64,000 bases of DNA from the IMG/VR virus record IMGVR_UViG_3300042090_002370, positions 99,860 to 163,859 of that record; one strand, written 5' to 3'. Positions 25,589-33,592 of the stretch are shown piece after piece. Below the pieces are notes generated by a model. The model saw only the letters and a program-made list of their open reading frames with translations. It did no database searches and was not told the origin of the DNA. Source of the stretch: a virus. Position numbers and translations under genes: made by a program. Every line of letters begins with the position of its first letter. The stretch's first letter is position 1.

Positions 25589-26449
25589 ATGCAATACGCC
25601 AAGCTGAATCTCGCTATGTTCACTGAGCATGTGAAAAACGGGCGATACGAGAGCCGTACCGCAGCCCGCCGTGCCATCGGCAAGGTGACCGAGTGGAGCG
25701 ACAAAGACAAGGATGCCGCCCACGCCCTCATCAATAAGACCTTCGGGGAGAGCGACGACGCAGCGCCGAAGAAGGCCAAGCGCGCTGCTGCACCGAAGAC
25801 GGCCAAGCGCGCAGCTAGCCGAGAAGTAGCTGCTCCCAGGACTGCGAAGGCCGCTACAGCACCAGCAGCAAAGGTCCAGCGTGAGCGTGGCCGTAAGCCG
25901 CGTCAGGCCCCTGTAGGGGCGAGCCATCCTCCCGTCGATGCGGTGGCTACGACCAGTGATCTACTCATGCTACAGCGGTCGCCCGTCGTTACTGGTAAGC
26001 AGGAGCCGGCTTCTGCCTCGCGTTACAACGCGGCCGCTTCTATCATTGCAACGCTCAAGAACGTGAGCCCGATCACTGCCGCGGAGCAGGAGCTGCTCGA
26101 GCTGGCTGAGGCTGAGGCCCGTGTGAATACGACTCCGGAAGCCGAAGCGGACCGCATCAAGTGGGACGCCAAGAACAAGCCTTGTCAGGCCGCCGAGTCC
26201 AAGAAAGTAGCGCCACGCGGCAAGGTCAATGGCGTCACTACAGAAGCCGCTGCTCGTCCGCACATCGCAGTCCCACTGACGGCTCCAACAAGTACAACCC
26301 CCTCTCGACCGCTCCCCACTACAGGCGAGGAGCTCGCCGAGGCCGAGCGCAGCCTGACCCCCGATGAGCGTGAGACGATTGCTCGCGTGCAGGCTCTGGC
26401 ACCCAAACCCGTCAACGTTGGCCCGATTCCACCGCCACTCGTTGGCTAG
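25589..26449 (+). CDS. Histone H1-like Lys/Ala-rich protein
   Basis: This 286-residue protein has SD AAGGAGAGACC. The N-terminal 50 residues are probably folded (YESRTAARRAIGKVTEWSDK). Residues 57-105 carry AAPKKAKRAAAPKTAKRAAS and similar, a histone H1 or AlgP-type basic tail with PK and AK repeats. The rest is Ala/Thr/Pro-rich with a helical part ITAAEQELLELAEAEA. It probably binds DNA, either host or phage, without sequence specificity. Its stop overlaps the opposite-strand gene end by 4 bp. Confidence 0.6.
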   Translation: MQYAKLNLAMFTEHVKNGRYESRTAARRAIGKVTEWSDKDKDAAHALINKTFGESDDAAPKKAKRAAAPKTAKRAASREVAAPRTAKAATAPAAKVQRERGRKPRQAPVGASHPPVDAVATTSDLLMLQRSPVVTGKQEPASASRYNAAASIIATLKNVSPITAAEQELLELAEAEARVNTTPEAEADRIKWDAKNKPCQAAESKKVAPRGKVNGVTTEAAARPHIAVPLTAPTSTTPSRPLPTTGEELAEAERSLTPDERETIARVQALAPKPVNVGPIPPPLVG

Positions 26450-26895
26450 TGCCGGCTGCCTTTTCTCCATAGCAGCCCGACGCATTCTTCATTGTCTCTC
26501 TTCTCAACCTGGCCGGGGACTTGAACGTCTCCGTGCCAGGTGAGTGGGATACGCCAGGAGCGTGAGCCGTGGTGCGTCTCGAGCAAGATGTGGATGGCGT
26601 TCTCGCGCTGCTCTACGACCACAAGACCGTAGGCCTTGGCGCGTTCTACCAGTTGCTGTAGGAGCTTCAAACGCTGTGCTGCATCTAACGTGGAAGAAAT
26701 TGGGCAGAGAATAGACTGCGTGATCTCTTGGCCAGCGTCATCTATTACTGGCTCACGTGGCCACACCGCTGCGTAGGAGTCGATCTTCCGTCGTTTCCTC
26801 CAGGTCTGTAGCGCATCTGTCATCAGGAGCTCCGCTCTACGAGCAAGCTCGTCGTGGATGAATTGCTCAGACTGGAAGTAACGATCTAGAGGCAT
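26446..26895 (-). CDS. Hypothetical protein
   Basis: A 149-residue minus-strand protein starts at ATG 26895 (MPLDRYFQSEQF); an ATG four codons upstream overlaps the divergent gene start and is less likely. It is helical at the N-terminus (LARRAELLMTDALQTWRKRR), and the C-terminal beta part contains ENAIHILLETHHGSRSWRIP. No family is recognised. Confidence 0.5.
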   Translation of the reverse strand: MPLDRYFQSEQFIHDELARRAELLMTDALQTWRKRRKIDSYAAVWPREPVIDDAGQEITQSILCPISSTLDAAQRLKLLQQLVERAKAYGLVVVEQRENAIHILLETHHGSRSWRIPLTWHGDVQVPGQVEKRDNEECVGLLWRKGSRH

Positions 26896-26905
26896 GGAGG
26901 TCAGC

Positions 26906-27214
26906 ATGGACCGCGGGGCAGTACTACTTCAAGGGCTCCGTGACAAGCTTTTTTCGGGTTGGGCGCGGTCAATACAGCGCTCTACGGGTGCGCACAACGT
27001 GGAGTTCGTTACGCGTGAGAACGGCGAGTTCGCTGTGCGCGTCAGTTGGAAGAAGGGAGAGGTCGATAAGGTCTTCGAGAAGGAGTTCACCAGGGCGCAC
27101 GTTCTGGGTCCGAGCCTTCATCGACCAATGATGGAGTGGCACATGCAGAAGAGGACGTGCGACTACGCACGCGAGATCATGTGCGAGGTGCTCGCGCAAC
27201 GAGGTGTTCTATGA
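26906..27214 (+). CDS. Hypothetical small protein
   Basis: The protein has 102 residues, with start ATG 26906 chosen for SD GGAGGTCAGC. The mixed alpha/beta sequence includes FAVRVSWKKGEVDKVFEKEF. It is the first gene of a tightly overlapped run (26906-29339) with nucleotide-metabolism enzymes; its end overlaps the next start. The function is not recognised. Confidence 0.55.
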   Translation: MDRGAVLLQGLRDKLFSGWARSIQRSTGAHNVEFVTRENGEFAVRVSWKKGEVDKVFEKEFTRAHVLGPSLHRPMMEWHMQKRTCDYAREIMCEVLAQRGVL

Positions 27215-27516
27215 AAGGTAGTGGAGATTTCTCCATAGGCAGCCAGGTGTGGCCTGGCGCGTCCAAGGTCATCGAGGAGATGGGCGAGCTCCAACAAGTG
27301 CTGGGCAAGCTCATCGCAACCGCTGGGGATACGAAGCACTGGGAGGGCAAGGATCTGAAGGACCGTCTCAAGGAGGAGATCGCAGACGTGAAGGCCGCGC
27401 TCTTCTTCTTTATGGCCGTGAACTTCGACGTCAACGACCGCGCCGATGTCGTGATGCGCTCGGACGAGAAGTACCAACTCTTCCTCAAGTGGCATGCAAA
27501 CCCGGAGGCACCATGA
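27211..27516 (+). CDS. MazG-like nucleotide pyrophosphohydrolase
   Basis: The 101-residue all-alpha protein has KVIEEMGELQQVLGKLI (EExxE) followed by LKEEIADVKAALFFFM (ExxD), the metal-binding pattern of MazG-type NTP pyrophosphatases. Such enzymes hydrolyse NTPs or dNTPs to monophosphates, cleaning nucleotide pools or depleting ppGpp precursors. It starts at ATG 27211 inside the previous gene's end, and overlaps the deaminase gene by ATGA. Confidence 0.72.
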   Translation: MKGSGDFSIGSQVWPGASKVIEEMGELQQVLGKLIATAGDTKHWEGKDLKDRLKEEIADVKAALFFFMAVNFDVNDRADVVMRSDEKYQLFLKWHANPEAP

Positions 27517-27980
27517 AAGAAAACAGGCCGTCCTTCCAGGACATTTACATGCGTCTCGCCCTGATGATGGCCGAGCGCTCCACCTGCGCCCGCCTGAACG
27601 TGGGGTGCATTATCACCAGCCCCGACTTTCGATACGTTTACGGTACCGGCTACAACGGCAGTACCTCGGGCGGGCCGAACGACTGCGACCTGCATGGTGA
27701 GGCTGCCGTAGGCGCATGTGGATGTTTGCACGCGGAGGTCAACGCAGTCATCAATTGCTGCACGCCACGCAGCAGTCCAAAGATCGTATTCTGCTCGCAT
27801 CTTCCGTGCAAGATGTGCGCGAAGGCGCTTGTGAACCTCGGCGGCGTGCAGAAGGTGTTCTACAACATGGATTACCGTAATCGTGAGGGCCTGTTGTGGC
27901 TCACGCAGGCAGGTATCCACAACGAGCAGCACATTGTTGCCATAACAGGCGCCGGTTCCCTGGAGGCATTGGCACGATGA
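27513..27980 (+). CDS. dCMP deaminase-type zinc enzyme
   Basis: The protein has 155 residues. Zinc ligand His73 and catalytic Glu75 are in CLHAEVNAVI; the second zinc pair is in LPCKMCAKAL (Cys99, Cys102). An insertion CDLHGEAAVGACG before HAE adds further Cys/His as in phage dCMP deaminases with a second zinc. The enzyme would convert dCMP to dUMP for dTTP supply. It sits in an ATGA-linked operon with the MazG-like gene. Confidence 0.85.
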   Translation: MKENRPSFQDIYMRLALMMAERSTCARLNVGCIITSPDFRYVYGTGYNGSTSGGPNDCDLHGEAAVGACGCLHAEVNAVINCCTPRSSPKIVFCSHLPCKMCAKALVNLGGVQKVFYNMDYRNREGLLWLTQAGIHNEQHIVAITGAGSLEALAR

Positions 27981-28249
27981 TTCCGTACAGGCACTACAAA
28001 GGCGGTCGCTATGCCTGGCTCTGCCAGGCAGCGACGCACAATCACAACGGCGACCTCGACGTCGTCTACATTTCACTGACGCATGGCACGGCCGTCACGC
28101 GCCCGCTGGAACGCGACTCGCGTAATGAGGCTTCCTGGAATGACCCTATCGAGTGGCCTGACGGCGTAAAGCGCTGTCGTTTCATGCCAGAGGCAGGTCT
28201 TAGGCCAGCAGAGCTGGAGGCTTGCGGATTCATGGAGAAGAAGACATGA
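27977..28249 (+). CDS. DUF1653-like small protein
   Basis: This 90-residue protein starts in the previous stop codon. YRHYKGGRYAWLCQAATHNH ... DLDVVYISLTHGTAVTRPLE has the pattern Y-x-HYKG-x-Y ... VVY ... RPL known from DUF1653 proteins, small beta proteins often found near nucleotide enzymes in phages. The biochemical role is unknown. Confidence 0.6.
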   Translation: MIPYRHYKGGRYAWLCQAATHNHNGDLDVVYISLTHGTAVTRPLERDSRNEASWNDPIEWPDGVKRCRFMPEAGLRPAELEACGFMEKKT

Positions 28250-28956
28250 ACATCACCACGATGCAGATGAGCCCGACCGTCGCTCGGGCGCTTTACAAGG
28301 ACTATCGTAAGAAGGTGCGCGAGCACCGCGCCGAGCGCCTCAAGAAGGCCAACGAGAACGTCGTCGAGGGCGGCAAGATCTTCCGTGCTGGGCGTATCGC
28401 GAAGAGCCTCATCGAAAAGGAAGACGAGACGCTCATGGAGTCATACCATGCGATGGCGCAGGGTATGCGTCTCATCAACGTTTCATCAGTGCTGCATGAA
28501 GCCGGTCTGGATAAGGTAAAGCAGCTGCCAGTCCTCGCTCTTGCTGGTGCGCACTGGAAGCACTGTCATCTTACTTGGTACGCGTACTACAATACATTCC
28601 AGTTCTCTCCTGAGAGTTGGGGTGCGACCACCAGACACCGCGATCGTGAGCTAACTGACGGGTGCTCGGAGTATCCGCTGCGCATATTCACAGCAAACCT
28701 TCAGAATCAAGAGTGGCGCAAGTCGCATGATCTTCCACAACTACCAGTAAAAGCCGTCGTGCCCAGCATCCCAGCGCATCTACGTCCTGCAGGTGACCTT
28801 TATGGGTATCACATTCTCTTCGAGGCGGTTTGGGAACACGCGCCGCCGGTCGACCCCATTCTTCTGAAGCATGTGCACGGGCACATGTACGCCGTGCTCG
28901 CGCAGTGGAATCTCACGGATGTAGAGCGGTCGGTACTGGAAGGGAGGATTAGCTGA
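28246..28956 (+). CDS. Hypothetical protein
   Basis: The protein has 236 residues from ATG 28246, overlapping the previous stop. The N-terminus is a long basic helix (VARALYKDYRKKVREHRAER). The middle contains HWKHCHLTWYAYYNTFQFSP. No enzyme motif was recognised. The operon context with nucleotide enzymes is its only functional clue. Confidence 0.55.
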   Translation: MNITTMQMSPTVARALYKDYRKKVREHRAERLKKANENVVEGGKIFRAGRIAKSLIEKEDETLMESYHAMAQGMRLINVSSVLHEAGLDKVKQLPVLALAGAHWKHCHLTWYAYYNTFQFSPESWGATTRHRDRELTDGCSEYPLRIFTANLQNQEWRKSHDLPQLPVKAVVPSIPAHLRPAGDLYGYHILFEAVWEHAPPVDPILLKHVHGHMYAVLAQWNLTDVERSVLEGRIS

Positions 28957-29339
28957 TGTTTGACAAGGTCAGAGATGACGGCGGCGAGAAGAAGGCGTCC
29001 ATAACTGGCGGCCTGCGCGAGGTGTCCGTAAGCAAGGGGCGCTTCGACCTTGTTCCTTCATACCCAATCCAGCGCCTTGCGAAGCATTACGAGAACGGTG
29101 CGGTGAAGTACGGCGACCGCAACTGGGAGAAAGGATTGGAGCTCGGTCGCTTCATCGATTCCGCCGAGCGGCACATGAACCAGTTCAAGGACGGCGACCG
29201 CACCGAGGACCACCTCGCGGCCATCCTCTGGAACATCTGCGGAGTCATTTGGACAGAAAGAGAGATTGCACTAGGCCGTCTGCCCAAAGAGCTGTACAAC
29301 GTACCTTGGCCGCCGTCGACTGCCGTGCCAAGCAAGTAG
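28956..29339 (+). CDS. dATP/dGTP diphosphohydrolase-like protein (DUF5664 type)
   Basis: The 127-residue protein contains VSKGRFDLVPSYPIQRLAKH then YENGAVKYGDRNWEKGLELG and SAERHMNQFKDGDRTEDHLA. This is the pattern of the phage dATP/dGTP diphosphohydrolase domain, a MazG-related helical NTP-PPase. In some phages relatives supply precursors for modified purines; no PurZ-like gene is in this window. It overlaps the preceding gene by one base (TGATG). Confidence 0.72.
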   Translation: MFDKVRDDGGEKKASITGGLREVSVSKGRFDLVPSYPIQRLAKHYENGAVKYGDRNWEKGLELGRFIDSAERHMNQFKDGDRTEDHLAAILWNICGVIWTEREIALGRLPKELYNVPWPPSTAVPSK

Positions 29340-29351
29340 TACAATCACGAC

Positions 29352-29765
29352 ATGGCCACCTTCACGCTGACTACCGAAGAGTACGAAGCCCTCATCGCAT
29401 TGGCACGTAGAGGTACGTGCAGCCGTAACCCAGTAGTACAGCAGCAGCAGGCTGTGCAGCTCGACTCCTTCCTACGTCAGATCGAGAGGGAGAACGGCAT
29501 CACGCGTTACGGCCTAAATATACAATGGCAAGACCCTACGGCACCGCTGCCGCCAGGCACGAACTTCCCCGAGACCTGGCCGCCCAACCTCCGTTACTAC
29601 CTCGAGTTCATCTCGAGGCCCATCACGCAGGCTGACGTGATGGCGGTGGTCAATGCGCGTACGCCCAACGCCCAGAACATCCTCGTAACACGCGACCCAG
29701 CAGCCCTTCTCGGCTGGACTCCCATCTTGCAATTCTTCGTCGGTCCGGATACAGGAAACGCATGA
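29352..29765 (+). CDS. Hypothetical small protein
   Basis: This 137-residue protein starts 12 bp after the preceding stop. GTACAAT (29339-29345) lies 7 bp upstream and may be a -10 box. There is an N-terminal helix LTTEEYEALIALARRG; the C-terminal part is mixed. The function is unknown. Confidence 0.5.
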   Translation: MATFTLTTEEYEALIALARRGTCSRNPVVQQQQAVQLDSFLRQIERENGITRYGLNIQWQDPTAPLPPGTNFPETWPPNLRYYLEFISRPITQADVMAVVNARTPNAQNILVTRDPAALLGWTPILQFFVGPDTGNA

Positions 29766-29989
29766 CTCTCACTGCAGGTAGGTTGCTCGAGATCTACAAG
29801 AAGCTCGAGTGGGCTCTCGAGGATCTGCCTGCAGAAGAAGAGTACCTGCGCGAGGCCATCGAGGAGGAGCGACGTAACATGGAGCTCCTCATCGACAAGG
29901 TTGCAGTAGAAGAGGCCTTGATTCGTGACCGCGATGTACTACTCTCAGACCCTTCGATGGGTCTTGGAGAGCATCTGGATGGTTCTTGA
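29762..29989 (+). CDS. Small helical protein
   Basis: The 75-residue protein starts in the previous stop (ATGA). It is almost fully helical and acidic (LPAEEEYLREAIEEERRNME), probably a coiled coil. The function is unknown. Confidence 0.5.
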   Translation: MTLTAGRLLEIYKKLEWALEDLPAEEEYLREAIEEERRNMELLIDKVAVEEALIRDRDVLLSDPSMGLGEHLDGS

Positions 29990-30212
29990 AGGCAACACGA
30001 CGGTCACGGTGAAGACGAAACAGGGAAGCGAATACAGCTTCCCTGACGTCCCTCGTGCCACCCTCCAGACTATGATCAACCAGAGCGGCTGGAACGTGGC
30101 GGGTTCTGTGCTTATCGTGAACGTGAGCGGCGCGGTGCTCTCCATGCCTGCCCGCATTGTCGACACGCTCAGCTACGACGGCGAAGTAAAATGGACGGGC
30201 TCCCCTGCCTGA
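29979..30212 (+). CDS. Hypothetical small beta protein
   Basis: The protein has 77 residues from ATG 29979, placed by SD GGAGAG 7 bp upstream inside the end of the previous gene. The beta-rich sequence (TTVTVKTKQGSEYSFPDVPR, VLIVNVSGAVLSMPARIVDT) looks like a small barrel. The function is unknown. Confidence 0.5.
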   Translation: MVLEGNTTVTVKTKQGSEYSFPDVPRATLQTMINQSGWNVAGSVLIVNVSGAVLSMPARIVDTLSYDGEVKWTGSPA

Positions 30213-30523
30213 ACTGCCAGAAGCAGGTCGAGGCGACTGCCGCGAAGATCTTCGCCGGCTGTTACGTCTGCCCGACCTGCTTCGAGATTGCTGCCAGGAT
30301 AGAGGCGCGTCTCGAAGGTGAGCTCAAGCGCATGCTTGTCATGCTGCGCGAATCGATTCGGATTTCTATTGTCGAGCGCCGTTTGGTACTGGGACCAAAC
30401 GATGCGGCATCACCGGACTTGTCCAAGAAGGAGGTACTCGAAGCAATCATTCAACTGCAGAACGCACGTGGGAATGCCGCCCCGCCAGCACAACCTGACA
30501 GACCGAAAGAGGAAACATCATGA
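30191..30523 (+). CDS. Zinc-ribbon protein with helical tail
   Basis: This 110-residue protein overlaps its neighbour by 22 bp. CLNC (residues 6-9) and CPTC (about 27-30) form a zinc ribbon, followed by a long helix (ARIEARLEGELKRMLVMLRE). It is one of about ten small zinc-ribbon proteins in this window. The function is unknown. Confidence 0.55.
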   Translation: MDGLPCLNCQKQVEATAAKIFAGCYVCPTCFEIAARIEARLEGELKRMLVMLRESIRISIVERRLVLGPNDAASPDLSKKEVLEAIIQLQNARGNAAPPAQPDRPKEETS

Positions 30524-31107
30524 ACGTTCAAGCACTCGCAGCGTACTTCCTTGCAGCAATGCTTTCTTGGTACCCGCTCAAGAATCATGACTTCGTGAAG
30601 CCTCATCAGCCTGCTGCGCTGACCGAGGCACAGACACTCGAGCGCTACCAGTCCATCGCGACGGACCTTGCTACGGTCGTTATGGCCGATGCGCCGCTTC
30701 CACTCGACCCACAGAACAAGCATCCCGAGTTCGGATCCCGTCCGCAGACGGGAATGATTGTTCTATCCTTCGCTGGCTTTGAGAGCGGCGGCTTTGCTGA
30801 GGATGTCGACAATATGACAAAGCTCGGTGATGGGGGTCAGGCTATCTGCCTGATGCAAGTCCACTCGCCCTTCAAGGAGCACGTCAAGGATCGCGTATCA
30901 TGCTTTCGTGAGGGCCTTAGCGTGATGCGCTCATCGTGGAATATGTGCACGCGAGCTGACTCCGTAGCCGACCATCTCACGGGCTATACCGTGGGGCACT
31001 GCATGCACAAGGAGCACGGAGCGGAGTTGCGCGTAGGCCGTGGCGTGAAATACTGGAACGCTACGCCTTTCATTGCAATCCCTGAGAGCGCCGTTACAGT
31101 AGACTGA
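30520..31107 (+). CDS. Lytic transglycosylase-type lysin
   Basis: This 195-residue protein starts in the previous stop. A hydrophobic N-terminal stretch (ALAAYFLAAMLSWYPL) could be a signal-arrest or signal sequence. The lysozyme-like core has the catalytic Glu88 in LSFAGFESGGF, then KLGDGGQAICLMQVH, the E-S-G ... G-xx-Q-xx pattern of SLT transglycosylases. It would cut peptidoglycan for lysis. Confidence 0.68.
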   Translation: MNVQALAAYFLAAMLSWYPLKNHDFVKPHQPAALTEAQTLERYQSIATDLATVVMADAPLPLDPQNKHPEFGSRPQTGMIVLSFAGFESGGFAEDVDNMTKLGDGGQAICLMQVHSPFKEHVKDRVSCFREGLSVMRSSWNMCTRADSVADHLTGYTVGHCMHKEHGAELRVGRGVKYWNATPFIAIPESAVTVD

Positions 31108-31111
31108 CCGC

Positions 31112-31366
31112 ATGCCGAAGCTGGTCAATAATCTCTTCTTCAAGTACCAGCTGGCCTGCACATTCCCTGGATGTGGCGGGGTCCTTCATATCGAGCAGGC
31201 GCCAAGCGCCGGTTGGAAGAGGGGCTCCGCCATCCCGCACGACCCTGGTTATCCAGACGTAGGGAGGTGTCCTCGATGCAAGCGCTATCAGATGAAGGTC
31301 ATGAACGAGCCGACGCCCCCACCCCCTGTGGAGCCGATCGGTTGGTCGAAGATACCTACAAAGTAG
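31112..31366 (+). CDS. Small zinc-ribbon protein
   Basis: This 84-residue protein has CTFPGCGG and CPRCKRY Cys pairs about 36 residues apart and a Pro-rich tail. It starts 4 bp after the lysin stop. Its 3' end overlaps the next gene by 91 bp. The function is unknown. Confidence 0.5.
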   Translation: MPKLVNNLFFKYQLACTFPGCGGVLHIEQAPSAGWKRGSAIPHDPGYPDVGRCPRCKRYQMKVMNEPTPPPPVEPIGWSKIPTK

Positions 31367-31758
31367 AGCTCTACGGTGGAGGATGGTCGGGGGTTATCGG
31401 GTACGCGCGCGCGTTCGAGTTCAGGACACAGCGCTTTGTACGAAAGGAGTTGGACGTCATCTGCTGGGAAAGCGTGGAGATTCCCGAGTTCTTCATCGGC
31501 CACGCCCAAGCTATCCTCGTGGCGCAGGGTATGCCGCTGAAGGAACTCTTTCCGTTCAACAGCTTCCTGAAGGTCCACGCGAAAGAGGGGGACCTGACCT
31601 TTTCGCACGGCCCGTACATCTTCCTTAAGGGTAGGCTAGCTAAGCCCAACGACCCGCCGCCGCGACTGAAGGATGTGCTAATTGCGCACGTCATCTCGGC
31701 GCCTGATGGGATGTCGATGGAACGGCTGCAAGCGTTACTTCTCGAGCAAGTACTTTGA
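31276..31758 (+). CDS. Hypothetical protein
   Basis: The protein has 160 residues, with start ATG 31276 set by a very strong SD (AGGGAGGT, 7 bp spacing) inside the previous gene. The folded core runs YKVELYGGGWSGVIGYARAF to GDLTFSHGPYIFLKGRL; the C-terminus is helical. A strong terminator follows directly. No family is recognised. Confidence 0.55.
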   Translation: MQALSDEGHERADAPTPCGADRLVEDTYKVELYGGGWSGVIGYARAFEFRTQRFVRKELDVICWESVEIPEFFIGHAQAILVAQGMPLKELFPFNSFLKVHAKEGDLTFSHGPYIFLKGRLAKPNDPPPRLKDVLIAHVISAPDGMSMERLQALLLEQVL

Positions 31759-31764
31759 CCTGAG

Positions 31765-31807
31765 GCGCCGGTTACTATTGACCCGGCGCTTTTTTCTAGC
31801 TACGCAT
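31765..31807 (+). terminator. Terminator followed by the TAGCTAC motif
   Basis: GCGCCGG (31765-31771) pairs with CCGGCGC (31783-31789), followed by six T and CTAGCTACGCAT (31796-31807), identical over 12 bp to the element at 9264-9275. The next gene starts at 31842. Confidence 0.85.
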
Positions 31808-31841
31808 TGATGTGTACATTGTCAGTACGCAGAAGGAGTCC

Positions 31842-33143
31842 ATGAAGCGCAACCCTGAAATGCAGGCTACTGGTCCGGTATTTCCGGCCATGCCGACGGA
31901 GCCTGTCCATAAGGACATCAACGCGCCAACCAGCTTTGGCGCTCCTCGGCAAAGTATGACAGGGCCCATCGTGGCGCCTGGCATTACTGACCCTCGGGCT
32001 TTGGCCTATGCTGCGGCAGCCGGTAAGCGGCAGCCTACAGGTCGCTACGCTACCCCGGTTGCTGGCGGACCGCCTCCCTCTATCCCTAGGCTCGATCAGC
32101 CTGCGGTCAAGGGGATGAGTATGGCCGACCAGGCGGCGATGCAGCGCGCAGATGAGATGCCGCAGCAGGCCCCTCAGCCCAAAGGTGGGCTCTTCCAAGG
32201 ACCGCCCATGCCACGGGTAATGCCCACTCCTCAACAGCAGCGTCCACCGACGAATCCTATCTTGCCGGCGGACGTACTACCCGATGAGGCTATCAAGGAC
32301 CCGGCCTTCAAGGATGGGATGGGAGCTCGGTACGCGTCCTCGAACCCAGCCCTCGCTATGAAGTACGGCGTCATCCGCGGGGGCAAGCGAATACCTCCGC
32401 AACAGCTGGGCGCACGCCCCGGTGGGCTGAAGCCCGAGACCATCACCGATCTTGAGACCATAGCGGCCGCGCAGCAAGTGAGGGAACAGGCCGAGTCCAA
32501 AGATGGCTCCACGGAGAAGGCAGCTGCAGAGAGTGCAGCAGGCGCAGCAGGTCGGCTAGGTAACACTCCATCTGACGGGCCACAGACCAGGCCCACGTTG
32601 ACGGAGGAGGAGCGCACAGAAGCCGTCAAGCGGCTCAAGAGGCTGGACGACTTCGACTACAACACCCTCCGCGAGATGATGATGAAGGACATCATCAACA
32701 ACGAGGACCAGCAGAAGATCATCGAAGCACGCTGCAAACCGCTCGACCTCACGGACATCATCGTGAAGGGCTTCGTCACGCAGCGCGTTCCTATCATACC
32801 GGATAGATTCGAGCCGGAGTATCAGTCGATGCGTGGCGATGAGGACCTCGCCATCAAACGGATGATCATGCTCGAGAGCAGGGGTATCGAGGTGACGGAA
32901 CGTTACCTGCTCGATAAGTTCTCTCTCATGGGACTCACCATTGGTCTGCGTAGCATCAATGGGCAGGTGTTCCCAACGCACCTCGACAACGATGACAACT
33001 TCGACGAGGAGCTCTTCCTGAAGAAGTTCGAGCGTGTGATTCGGCTCCCCTTTCACATGCTCGCCAGCATCGGTGTGAACTACTACTGGTTCGACATCCG
33101 CGTTCGTAAACTCTTCGTGGCAGACACACTGGGAAATGGCTAG
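31842..33143 (+). CDS. Tail assembly chaperone-like protein (zero-frame product)
   Basis: The protein has 433 residues from ATG 31842 (SD AGAAGGAGTCC). The Pro-rich N-terminal half is followed by a folded C-terminal part (LDDFDYNTLREMMMKDII ... FERVIRLPFHMLASIGVNYY). Three bases before the stop codon the zero-frame reads G-GGA-AAT, a slippery heptamer of the lambda gpG/gpGT type. A -1 slip would make a 583-residue fusion ending at 33592. The fusion pattern, and the ending similar to chaperones, suggest a G/GT-type pair. The tape measure gene is 12 kb downstream, unusually far. Confidence 0.55.
   Translation: MKRNPEMQATGPVFPAMPTEPVHKDINAPTSFGAPRQSMTGPIVAPGITDPRALAYAAAAGKRQPTGRYATPVAGGPPPSIPRLDQPAVKGMSMADQAAMQRADEMPQQAPQPKGGLFQGPPMPRVMPTPQQQRPPTNPILPADVLPDEAIKDPAFKDGMGARYASSNPALAMKYGVIRGGKRIPPQQLGARPGGLKPETITDLETIAAAQQVREQAESKDGSTEKAAAESAAGAAGRLGNTPSDGPQTRPTLTEEERTEAVKRLKRLDDFDYNTLREMMMKDIINNEDQQKIIEARCKPLDLTDIIVKGFVTQRVPIIPDRFEPEYQSMRGDEDLAIKRMIMLESRGIEVTERYLLDKFSLMGLTIGLRSINGQVFPTHLDNDDNFDEELFLKKFERVIRLPFHMLASIGVNYYWFDIRVRKLFVADTLGNG
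33131..33137 (+). promoter_or_regulatory. -1 frameshift slippery site GGGAAAT
   Basis: Zero-frame codons CTG-GGA-AAT-GGC-TAG place GGGAAAT in X-XXY-YYZ register (33131-33137), one codon before the stop. The -1 frame continues open with WLETPEGWARASLLFASLRE into the frame of the next gene. This is the standard layout of tail chaperone frameshifting. Confidence 0.62.
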
Positions 33144-33232
33144 AGACCCCCGAGGGCTGGGCGCGAGCTTCTTTGCTGTTCGCGTCGCTGCGAGAGCCAC
33201 CCGCAAGAGGGTCGCCTCGGGAGTCTATCCTC

Positions 33233-33592
33233 ATGCTCTACGTGCTCAAGAAGGAACAGATCGAGCACGCCAGGCTTCGAGCGCTCGCGCAGGCAATCAT
33301 CGCAAAGGAAAAGGGCAAGGAAGTCTTCGACGACTACATGAAGGTCGCCTTCCCCTGGCACGAGACGCAGAAGAAACGAAACGACAGCACACACATCCAG
33401 ATCCTCAGAGACGAGGTGCGGAAGGGCACGCTGTCCATCAAGCCTATGTGGGAGGCCAAGGACAAGATGCGTAGTCGACTCAAGACCAAAGTTGTGGAGC
33501 GCGCTATGGGAGAGCGGCCTGAAGGCAAGACCAAATCCCCTGCGGAGTTGGAGAAGATCTACAGCAAGCTCGGAAAGGTGGTGCCTGTCTAG
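33233..33592 (+). CDS. C-terminal part of the tail chaperone fusion (or separate protein)
   Basis: The -1 frame opens at the slippery site 33131. An internal ATG 33233 with a weak GGGAG SD could start a 119-residue protein. The product is helical and basic (EQIEHARLRALAQAIIAKEK) and ends SKLGKVVPV. It most likely exists as the tail of the 583-residue frameshift product. Confidence 0.55.
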   Translation: MLYVLKKEQIEHARLRALAQAIIAKEKGKEVFDDYMKVAFPWHETQKKRNDSTHIQILRDEVRKGTLSIKPMWEAKDKMRSRLKTKVVERAMGERPEGKTKSPAELEKIYSKLGKVVPV

